Source: Chrysomallon squamiferum | Lineage: Eukaryota; Mollusca; Gastropoda; Neomphalida; Peltospiridae | Direction of reading: 5' to 3' | DNA length: 57,500 nucleotides | Assembly (NCBI GenBank): GCA_012295275.1 | Contig: CM022672.1 | Location: 28,275,972 to 28,333,471 of the forward strand | In this document: positions 1 to 9,732 of the stretch, one piece after another | Layout: each line of letters opens with the position of its first letter | Position numbering within the stretch: the stretch's first letter is position 1 | Notes under the pieces: model-generated | Database searches by the model: none | The model's input: the letters and a program-made list of their open reading frames with translations, nothing else | What the model was told of the DNA's origin: nothing | Position numbers and translations under genes: made by a program

Positions 1-497
1 GGATTTCGTTATGAAGTTATGAATAAATAACAGTTCACTATGTTAGCGACAGTCTTATCAATACAGCTGCAAAAATTTCAAGATTTTTTATATTTGGTCG
101 TATCTAAATATGGAGATGTTAACGAACATCAAAAACAAACGTAAGATTACGTCACAAAACAATATCGTAAAAACAGAATACCTAAATAGCAAGACAATAA
201 AACAATATCGTCACTGTGATATTCCTTTATGGCATTATCAAAGAACTGTTTTCATATCGTATTACTTACAAACCATCCACTGCCTCTAAGAATTCTTACA
301 CGAGTTTTAGCTTTATAGAGACAGCATAAATAATAAATTATTTATATACATACAACATTAAAATTAATTATATATTTTCAAAATGTTTACATAATATTTC
401 GTAAAAAAAAATTAAGACCTTCAATCTAAAAAATCTATAATTAATAACTGGTCAATGATCTGCATAGGCTATTGTTTGTTAGCTATTCCATTAAGTC
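1..497. other. AT-rich flank, no gene seen
   Basis: No ORF, repeat array or RNA gene that I can support. It is the 3' flank of the minus-strand UGT copy that ends at 498. Confidence 0.5.
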
Positions 498-2010
498 TTA
501 ATTTGTTTTTATTTTTGTCGATTTCCGTACAAAGCTGATGATTTTCTTACAAAATGTCCAGATTATATAGACACAAATTAACACTGCTGAATATATAAAG
601 AACCAAATATCCGCGTACAGATGCTCAACAGTCGTTAGATGTTTTGACGGCGGAGTCAGGTGGTCACTGCCGTATTTTAAGACATGTTCTATGGCGCTAG
701 CAGCTCTTTGAGCAGGTGTGTCTGGTCTGTCGCGAAATATCTCAGAAAGTCTTTTTATATTTTTACTGTACGTGTTATTATGTATGCCTTTATGAATTGC
801 ATCTGATATCTCCTTTTGTGATGCAGTTTCAAAGTTCAGTAAAATGCCATATGAGAGTTCTTTCATTCTCTTGGCATTCCATGGCTGGTCAGCTCCTCTA
901 GGTGAACATATTATTGGCACAGCATGAAAAATACTTTCAAATATTCCAATCTTTCCACAGTGTGTAATAAATAATTTCGTTTTAGGATGTCCGAGAATAT
1001 CATTTTGTGAAAACCATTTTGAAAATTTTATATTTCCATCTTCATATTCAGAATCTGACTTCATTAGCACATTGTATTCCTGTTCATGTAAAGCATTCAA
1101 GAGATTATTCATCATGGATTTTGGTGCAAATTTTAATGGTGCAGCTGTACCGAAGGAAAGAAATATTACATCTCTGGACGAGCGTGCGATAAATTCTTCG
1201 AGAGATTTATTAAGTGGCTTGGGTGACCTTGCTGTTACACCGCCAACTCTTATAAAGTTTGGGAAGATTGCCTTAGGATTATCGAAAACATGGTCAGAGT
1301 TTTCTATGAACAAAAGCGATCTGTGTACTAATTTGTCCATGTCCATTCCGGAGAATCTCGGATCCAACTGAGACATATCTGGACTTATATAGCTAACACA
1401 TAATTGAAACATCACACTGCTAAAAAAATTGGATAGTCTTTGAAAAGCGTTCATTTTACCTATGTGTGCTCCAGTTGTGTGGGACACGGAGTTGGTCTGG
1501 AGAGGTGTTCCGCTCTGAAATCCTGCAATGTAGGAACTAGCAGCAATTGTAGATATATTTAGATGGTATGGAAGACAAAACAAGCACTGGCTGAAAGGAA
1601 GCGCCAAAACTATAGCCACATCAAACTTTTGCCTAGCCAAATACTGTATCTGCTTTGTGTCTGAGATTAGACCCAAACACATACCCTTTATCATATTTTT
1701 CAAATTTACGAGACGTTCGAACGTGCCTATTCGCTGTCCATTCCGTTTTGAAACATGATTCTGTACTCCTCGGGAAAATTATATGTAATAATTCTTACTG
1801 GTGAATTCTTTAATATATTGGTGTTATGATAACTGGGGAGGTAAATAAATACTTGGTGACCTCTGTTGGCCATCTCTTCACCAGTACCAAGTAATTCAAT
1901 GGCATGACTAGATAGCGCAGTGGGGAGTAGTAAGATTTTTGCCGAATAGGCTGCGCCTATGCTTGCGAAAACAGTTAAATGGAAAATGAATAATGACATT
2001 CTGCAACGAT
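498..2010 (-). pseudogene. UDP-glycosyltransferase (UGT) copy, frameshifted
   Basis: A membrane-bound UGT-like sequence; the family transfers a sugar from a UDP-sugar to small lipophilic acceptors in the ER. The 5' part (ATG at 1999, 90 codons) has a signal-peptide-like start, an LLLPT strand and the LLGTGEEMANRGHQV helix. It stops at a TAG around 1729. The 3' part (1703 to 498) resumes in another frame and carries the UGT signature (FITHCGKIGIFES, then ADQPW), a C-terminal membrane segment and a basic tail ending KIKTN. Against the intact copy at 14837-16366, about 25 bp are missing at the junction (1700-1735), so the frame is lost and a stop lies beside it. I see no GT-AG intron that repairs it. 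The 3' splice site (TTTCAG before 2010) resembles that of the intact copy, so this is a tandem gene duplicate, not a retrocopy. Translation from an internal Met at 1703 would lack the acceptor-binding N-terminus. An assembly error is the main alternative. Confidence 0.85.
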
Positions 2011-2018
2011 CTGAAATT

Positions 2019-2019
2019 A

Positions 2020-2054
<35 letters not shown>

Positions 2055-2056
2055 AT
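2019..2056. repeat. (AAAT)n microsatellite next to a splice acceptor
   Basis: About nine AAAT units. On the minus strand they read as ATTT and end a few bases from the TTTCAG acceptor of the UGT copy, so they occupy the place of the polypyrimidine tract. Confidence 0.9.
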
Positions 2057-3722
2057 GACAATCTGTCATATACATAAATGCTTTATTATTATTATCATTA
2101 TTGCTGCTGCTGCTGCTATTGTTAAAAGTGCATCAAATGGAACTTCTACAAAAGGAGCTCTGTTAATCTTTATGATTATAGGCAAACCCATATGACTTTT
2201 TTTAAGGTGTTCACGTACAATACTGTTCGTATTAGCATATGACAAGCAAGGACTATTGTCCATTTCTAATATAAAAAACGTATTTGCGGAAATTTATGTT
2301 TTACGGATAAGCTAATTACAGTGAGTTTATTATATGAAATGACTGCTACATTTAACGTTACCGTTATACTATCCATTAAAAAATGTGGACACGTGGTATG
2401 AAATTTAGTTATCATAGTTTAACAGTTATTTTTACTCTGCTTTATTAACAATAACAATATAAAATGAAAATTAGGGACCAGCCTTTCCGAACCGATGCAT
2501 AACAACAGAATGTTTTGTGTAGTTACATCATCTAAATTCTCAACACTTCTGTGCCATACAAAAGGAACAAATATATGTAAAATAAAACTGATTTAGGAAA
2601 ATTAGTCCAGGGTCAGAAGTCTGAAAATAAAGAAAGTATATTTACATAAAAATACAATGAACGATGAAAACTGACCTTCGAATTAGGACCTGTCTTCGTC
2701 AACAACTGATACAGAGCTCATACACCTCTTCAAAATGATCGTCAACAACTGAAGCTGTTTAAACCCACTAAACATATCGCTGTCAGTAATATTATGCATG
2801 GCTGCCTGTCCATGTAAAGTATAGTAATCCGACCAATGAAATAAAGACTAGTTCATACTGTCTTTGCATACAAATATTTTGTTTAGTCTTGAGAGAGATT
2901 TCGTCAGCTTGGGAAACCTTAACAATTTTATTTGTTTTATTGTTGTTATTGTTGTGTAATTATTTCTTGACATTTTATTCTAACGAATATTTTTATTTGA
3001 CATAAATAAAATAAAAAATTAAAATTAAAAAATATCCCCCCTCAACAATTCAGAAAACATTCATTTAAAATAATAAATATCATCACTTAAATATTTATTT
3101 ATTTATTTTTATTTTACTATTTTTCAGATGTAACTGAGTTTATCTATGAATCTTTTGTAGACATATATAAATACTGTGTTCTGACGTGAAGGTAATAGAT
3201 ACGATACAGAAAATATTTCAGTCTCTCTCTTTTGTTTCTTCTTTTTTTTTTTCTTTTTTTTTTTATCGTCTTTTCAGAAACATTTATAAGTGACCATTAT
3301 GACCTAGACAGACATGTACTAATTTTATATGAACAAAAAATCTTTTTTTTCAAATTGTAATTCTTGCGCATGATGTCGTAACTATTTTCATTTTATCATA
3401 AGCAGAACGTTCTGTTTTTCTAAAATATTAAGTTTAAAATAAATAAAACAACAGCAAAGAGACGTGTATATCATAGATGGGTGAGCATTTTCTTTTTTTA
3501 ATAACAAAACACATCCATAATTTAAAAAAAGATAAGGTACAGGTAACGGTTATCTCCCATCTGTTACACAGTCACCTTAAGTGACTAATTAAGCAAACCC
3601 ATTTATATTAGAGGAACAGTCGCCGGCTGAACTTGGCTGAACACATTTGTGTACTCTTATGTTCTGTAACAGAAATATATATCCAAGTGTTACATATATT
3701 GTTCATATATACTAGATTATAA
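2057..3722. other. Intergenic, no gene seen
   Basis: AT-rich sequence with a short GCT run (2104-2117) and poly-T runs near 3240. It probably contains the unlocated 5' UTR exon of the minus-strand UGT copy, but I could not place it. The short ORFs here show no family signal. Confidence 0.5.
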
Positions 3723-4599
3723 TATACTCTCCCAAAAAAGAAACGCAAAACGGTTGATTTCTTAGATAACTATTGTAAACTGACAAATATCGATGAATAT
3801 AATGACATTTGGTGATTCAAATGTATAGCTTTTGTTATAGTCGCCACAAAGCAGGTAATACAAAATAAAGACTTTGATCGTGTTTATTAGCCAAAACGTC
3901 CCCGCATGCAAATCACGTTACCAGTGCATGTGCGGCACATGAAACTTGAATACGAGGGTTATAAAAATGCAAGGTTTTCGAATACTTCTGTTCGTTATTT
4001 TTGTTCTGACCCAACATCAAACAAATGCCACGACTGAGTGAACCGCAACAAAACAACGCCATCGGCCGTTTACAAGCTGGCGAATCCTTTTAGGCCGTTG
4101 CTCGGGTGTTCCATGTATCCCCCAAGCACCATCTTGAGATTGTGGCATCGGTTCCAGCAACACCAAACAACACGTGACCGTCCTAGATCAGGTAGACCAC
4201 GGCAACCTCTACTGCTTCAGCAATAACAGGTCTGCGTAGAATATCGGCTCAGACAGTGCGCAATCGTTTACGCGAGGCATATATTCGAGCCAGACGGCCT
4301 GTAAGAAGAGTGGTTTTTGCCGCAACAACATCGTTGACTACGACGTCAGTGGTGAGAAATGCACAGAGTCTGGCCTCAATTACGATGGAGAACTGTCTGG
4401 TTTAGTGGGCACACACGGTATTGATATTATACTGTTATAACCTTGAACTTTAACCTTTTTAATGTAATATCATCAATATTAATGAATTACGAAAGTGTGT
4501 GTAAAATGTGTATATTCTGCTGCTTTCTGTTGATCCATTAGATAGATATTCCCAATGTCAATGAAATCTACTTTTGCGTTTCTTTTTTGTTAGAGTATA
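3723..4599 (+). mobile_element. Tc1/mariner-type element, internally deleted
   Basis: Terminal inverted repeats of about 28 bp (TATACTCTCCC at 3723, GTTAGAGTATA ending 4599) share the AAAAAAGAAACGCAAAA core and abut TA dinucleotides, the Tc1/mariner target. Inside, from ATG 4027, are the transposase N-terminal helix-turn-helix regions, broken by stops and frameshifts: MPRLSEPQQNNAIGRLQAGE, then STILRLWHRFQQH with the GRPR hinge, then ISAQTVRNRLREAYIRARRP. The sequence runs out near MENCLV, before the DDE/D catalytic core, which is absent. The element is about 877 bp against roughly 1.3-1.7 kb for full-length relatives, so it is non-autonomous. Confidence 0.9.
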
Positions 4600-4884
4600 T
4601 ATAATTCATATTCTTGTGATATGTGACTGAAATTACAATAAACAGATGTGATTATATATTTCTGATCTTGTTTCTTAATTGTCAGTAGGGGTTTGCTGAA
4701 TTATTCCATAAGCTGACTGAGTAACAACTGGAAAGATCAACTGATTATTGCATGCTAGTAGAAAACATATGATTAGTCGTTCACTCGGCCATGACATATG
4801 TTGTATAAGGTGTGTGTCAAATTGCATGTGTAATAGATGGGAGGATACACATGTAACAAATTCCTTGGTGTTAATTATTCTTTG
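4600..4884. other. Spacer, no gene seen
   Basis: AT-rich spacer between the Tc1-type element and the UGT relic; nothing recognisable. Confidence 0.5.
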
Positions 4885-5530
4885 AGGTGAGTGTGCTTGA
4901 ATTCGTCCAGTGATTCATCTATTGGCTTTGGTGGTCTTGCTTTTATACCGCCAGCATGAATAAAGTTAGGAATTTGCTTTAGTGAGATCAGTCTATGGTT
5001 AGCGTTTTGTAAGAAGAGTAACAACTGCTGTACTTATTTATCCATACCGATACTGGAGAAGGTTTTATCAACTAGGAACATGAACAAAAATAGATAGATT
5101 AATGAACAAATCAACAAAAAACAAAACAAATTCCATAAGTCTTTCAAAGGAATTAATATTATCTGAAGCGACATGAGCATCGGATATATGCCGTTCTGTA
5201 AAGACATGCCACTCTGGGTTGGTAAGATAAATGAACTTGCAGCTGGTATAGAAATGTTCAGATATTAAGGAAGACAATCTCATGTGACGCATACTGTCAA
5301 AAATACACACCTCTCAGATCCAGCTTCCCATATGAATGATATTTTTACACCATCCTTTAAAACATTCTTTTATCGTCAGGAACTTTGTAAGGATGAATAT
5401 TTTAGGACATAAAATGAAGGAAGAAGACACAAAAATACCTTGTGGCGTCTTCTGGCCATCTCTTCTCCAGTTCTCAATACTTCTTCACGTGACTCTTCGT
5501 AACAGTAGTAATTTTATGCGATTGTATGTC
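4885..5530 (-). pseudogene. Decayed UGT relic
   Basis: Fragments of the same UGT family appear in order on the minus strand. Around 5530-5440 is an IKLLLL strand followed, after a frameshift, by RTGEEMARRRHKVF. Around 5285-5200 is a CLP-stop-YLNIS segment followed by TQSGMSLQNG in pieces. Around 4985-4890 is IPNFIHAGGIKARPPKPIDE, which aligns with FPNFIQVGGVTARLPKPLDK of the intact copy. The signature motif and C-terminus are missing, and there are several stops and frameshifts. It is older than the 498-2010 copy and has the same orientation, so the family expanded here by local duplication. Confidence 0.85.
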
Positions 5531-5857
5531 ATTTGTTCATCGGACATTTGCACACTCGACAGTTGTTCGCCCCAGAAGTTAAAAAAGGCTATTTCTTTTC
5601 TTTTTTGGGGTGGGAGCGGGGGTTTTGTTGCTGTTGTTGTTTTCACTGAAATATACGTGTTTAAATTAAAACTATTTTCATATACAAGTTTTTTTTATCA
5701 GAACACATCATGAAATAATTGCAATCAAGACACATAATTCTCCAAGATCACAAGATTCGTTGATTTCTACTCAGTTTGACACTGTTGTTAAAATAAATTA
5801 AAAATTCGATATTGCGATTATTAACTAATGGAAGTTAATGTTAATGTCTCACAAAGC
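5531..5857. other. Spacer, no gene seen
   Basis: AT-rich and low in complexity, with a G/T-rich run near 5600-5640. No coding signal. Confidence 0.5.
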
Positions 5858-6181
5858 TCATAAAATCATTTGATATGTGCTCCACGCGATTAACTCCCAT
5901 CCAAGTAACGAAAAAATGAGGTCTTCTGATGGATAATCCGGAAATATGAAAGCGTCACCTGCCGCAAAAGAAAGGATGAGCCCTGCCAAAGTAACCAGAC
6001 TCATTGCCTGAACTCGCCATCGCGTGGACGACAACCACTGGAGACAATCTGCATCGTTTACAGCCACTCTCGGGTTATCATATTTGCCACACAGACGAAA
6101 TCTTGTTACTGCCCAAGCATGGCATATGGATAGGACATTCTCCATTCTTTTCGCATTTTCGCTCAGTACTACTCCACACAT
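5858..6181 (-). other. Orphan ORF, 107 codons, possible exon or relic
   Basis: An open minus-strand frame in a patch visibly richer in G and C than its flanks. Its C-terminal half is hydrophobic (SLVTLAGLILSFAAGDAFIF, then LIFSLLGWELIAW), suggesting one or two membrane segments. The N-terminal half has FRLCGKYDNPRVAVNDADCL and a Trp/Arg-rich stretch. I do not recognise the family. The opposite strand is also open for 108 codons over part of the region (6024-6350), so one frame may be a shadow. It could be a single exon, a decayed retrocopy or chance. Confidence 0.3.
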
Positions 6182-6359
6182 CTACCACTTGGAAAAACTG
6201 ATGTCAAAAAAGGGAAGAACTTTGATGCTTATTAAAAACTTCTTCGTTCTTTCTTTACTGGATTTGAGGACCTTGAGTTCTCTGGATCGCAGGACAAGAG
6301 CATGGCAAAGTTATATAAGCTCCGACTTCCATTTCACGACTGCTGTTTAACATGACAGT

Positions 6360-8802
6360 AATATTTAAACAGAATAAGGTGGACATTGAATTCCAATTTT
6401 TTTTTTTTTTATTACAGTTGTTATGTTAAGCTTATATATATTTTTATATTAATAAATATTATTTAATTATTTATGTCATTCGATTACGTTATCGGCCATC
6501 TTCAGTAATTACATTTCCTGGTCTGGACATTTACTTTAAGTAGAGAAACGTATTGTTTACGGATAACCGCCTATTTCCTCTCCTGTTTAATCATTATCAA
6601 GTCATAAGCTAGAGAACAAATTGAACTATAAATTAAAAATGTGTTGATGTTATCTCAAACTACTTCCTCATACGCAACGATTTGGTGTACATGTTCTGTA
6701 GTTAAAACTTCGCATTCATTTATTTCTCCTGCAGTTGTAAGGAATAACAACGACAACAATAATACTAACAGTTTGAAAATATAATATCTGTCTAAACCAT
6801 GAAATCATTTCTGTTAATTCTTTGGCGATAGGATGCATTTACACGCTTATTTTCAGATTATCTGTATCATAAAATAAAGTTTAACTATTGTTAGTGAAAC
6901 GCTAACTATAAAGTAAGTAAACAGACCTGATTAAGTGTTGCACTCTTAGTCAGTTACGTCATTCGACAGTCATTCCTAAGTTCAAGTGATTCAAGGACAA
7001 ACACAAAGTGATTATAAACTATTATTAATAACTACTATCCACCTGTTCCATTTCGTTCAACTCACTATAACCACGTCCAAAATATAACTTATAAAAGACA
7101 CGTTGAACATGAACGTTCGACCTTTCTAATATACCCTAGATAAAAAATGGTTTGGTCCATGAATAAATAAGGACAAAGGACGCGCGTAATAGGTCACCTG
7201 ATACAAATTTCGTTTCAGGAAAAAAATTAAAATAAAGGTTTTGTATAATTTTTATTTATTATTATTATTATTTTTTTTGAACTTATCTTTTCAGCTTTGA
7301 ATACACGGAATACAAAACTAAACCCGAATATATCATATCGGCTGATTTAAAATTTAAAATCACCTGTAAATATGCTGTTTAAAGATTTCTACTTTATTAT
7401 TATTATTATTATATTTTTTTTTTTTTTTTTGTTAATTTAATTTAATTTTATTATATTTTATTTTGTTTTGTTGATTTCTTCCTCAGTTCATTCTTTAAAT
7501 TATTATTATTATTATTATTAGTAGTAGTAGTAGTAGTAGTAGTATTGATATTTTCTATGTGTATTTAACGTGTTTTAATAATACAAAGACAAACGAGAGA
7601 GAGACAGAGACAGAGAGACAGACAGACAGAGTGAGTGTTGTTTGGTGGTTGCATCCGGACAACAAATCGACGAACTTCATTACTGTTAAAGTAAAAAGCG
7701 GAAAGAAGAAACAAAACTGCACGCTCTTCACGAGTAACCAGAACGCCGTTCTTTTCTCCCGCCGGACCAGCTGTCACAGAGGCGCGGCGCACTCGGGCAC
7801 TGGTCAGAGATCATGACTGACACAGCTTGCTCTGATTGGCACACTAATTTTTTACTCACTCATCAGTCAAGGCATTATAAATAGCCAAATGATAAATAAA
7901 TAAATAAATAACAATTATTTTAATATATGTTATAATATGAAGGGTATTTAATAACATTCTTTTGCCTATCCAAAGAAAGCGTCGTGTAACTCCTAAGAAT
8001 CCACGATTTTTCTTACTTTTCTTTTTTTCACTGTAAACTGTGTTGAAATGGCACCTTTATGTCCAGCTTCCTTTTGGCCTAATCGTCGTTTATCTTTCTT
8101 GTCAACATGTTTTGTAATAACAGCAGAGATCTAAGCGCTAACCAGTGTCCTTTTTTTTATGATATATTATGTTACATGTTTTTATGTATTATATAATTAT
8201 GTACAGAATTTAATTGTAATTCAGCAAACATTTGTTTTGTCCATATTAATAAAAGGAGACAAAACATTTTGAAATGACTTGTTAATCACCGCAAAATGTT
8301 AGCATTTATAAATTCACGCTAATAGATTTGTTTTTAAATACCATCTGGAGGTCAGTTTGTTTTTCAAAGTCATGGTCGGGAGGAATTACACATTTTTGTC
8401 TGGAGTAATTTCTGCTATAGCGCTTGTAAGTAGGTGCGCTACACCACACTTTATACGCTCATTGCTAAATTTAGTAACGCGCAATCACATGGTCAATTTT
8501 CGGACAAACAACTCGGCTCCCAAAGTGAAACACAACTGCCATTACCATTCACGTATGTTAAATTTACTGAAAATGATATTCCTGATGCCTCTAAGACACA
8601 GTCGACTATTTTGTTTGCAAAGTTCTCGCGATAAACGGCGAATTAAACGTGATTTCAGGATCATATACATACCTATACAAAAAAAGAGTACAATATATTC
8701 TGTGAATCATGAAATTTTGCACGAATGTTGAATTATTAATAGTAATAATAATAATAATAATGAAATCCACACTTGTAACCTACGAAAGCTTTTTTAATTA
8801 TT

Positions 8803-8835
<33 letters not shown>

Positions 8836-8839
8836 GGCG
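6360..8839. other. Intergenic with microsatellites, no gene seen
   Basis: AT-rich. Holds ATT/ATTT runs (7256-7275, 7395-7440), an (ATT)n(GTA)n block at about 7500-7545, a GA-rich patch at 7595-7630, and a GC-richer patch at 7690-7860 that resembles 56.8-57.0 kb. Short ORFs at 8357-8731 have no recognisable domain. Confidence 0.5.
7690..7860. repeat. Dispersed repeat, copy 1 (partner near 56.8-57.0 kb)
   Basis: Shares an AAAGCGGAAAGAA block, a TTCTTTTC(T/C)C(C) block, and a longer ACAGCTTGCTCTGAT block followed by a T-run and ACTCACTC, in the same order and orientation, with 56780-57020. Both copies lie next to GA/TC-rich simple sequence. Family unknown. Confidence 0.5.
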
Positions 8840-9250
8840 TTGTTATAGAACAGAGGAATGACGTGATGAGCTAGAATGTCAGCGCGGTAGCATTTAAATT
8901 TCCTTTAGTGACGACTAGTGGTGAACGATAACCATAGGCAATGGCTGCCCACACCATGACAGAACCCCCAACCACTGAACAGTTTGCCCACTGATTCGGT
9001 TATGATGAAGCCCAGGTGTGTTAGCAGCAGCAGCAATTGCAGGCTGTAATCGATTGCGATAATGCGTGTTCATGATATAGCGGTCTTGAACACTCGTTGT
9101 AAGAAGCGGACGTCCACGACGTGGCAAGTCGTTGGCGCGAAGATTTCGTATCGCTCGACTAGAACTCCCAACATGCCTTGCAACGTCTTCTGTCGACATG
9201 CCAGCATCAAGCATGCCAATCGCCCGTTCGCATAAATTATTGGGTATTTT
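8840..9250 (-). mobile_element. Second Tc1-type transposase remnant, internally deleted
   Basis: Minus-strand translation gives the DNA-binding part of a Tc1-like transposase (AIGMLDAGMSTEDVARHVG, then the GRP hinge, then NRISGQTV) up to about 8990. It jumps directly to the catalytic-core segment GGSVMVWAAIAYGY, then SPLVVTKGNLNAT, in another frame. The piece between, which would carry the first catalytic Asp, is deleted. Its N-terminal sequence differs from that of the 3723-4599 element, so this is another family. Ends not defined; a poly-T run (9284-9310) lies upstream. Confidence 0.85.
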
Positions 9251-9732
9251 TGGGATACTAAAAATGCTAAAATGTAAAAAACGTTTTTTTTTTTTTTTTT
9301 TTTTTTTTTTTCCATTTTCATTATTGAGAACAATGTCAGTGAGACAAGTAAAACAAACTGACCGATTAATAGTGCAAAAATAATCGATAAACTTCATGAA
9401 TCCTGATATAACAGCTCAAGGCTAATACTGTCTGTATTTCATTACACAATGACATTTTTAACACAACAAATACTATGTGTACAAATCGGTATAGGCCTAT
9501 ATATATTTTTTGTGTGTTTGTTTGTCTGTTATTATTTAGTAGTAAACTTTATTCTTAATTTGTGTAATATGAGCCCTAGCTAAACAATAGTGCTTGTACA
9601 AATATAATAGGAAACAACACAACAAAATAATGCAACAATTTTATGTATAAAATGACAACAGTATATTTCATAAAAAATCTACAGTAACAAATAAATGTGT
9701 TTTATATAACTAAATCCAGTTTGTTCTTTGAA
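9251..9732. other. Spacer, no gene seen
   Basis: A long T-run (9284-9310), then AT-rich sequence downstream of the retinol dehydrogenase stop codon. TTTATT motifs (AATAAA on the minus strand) could serve as its poly(A) signal. Confidence 0.4.
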
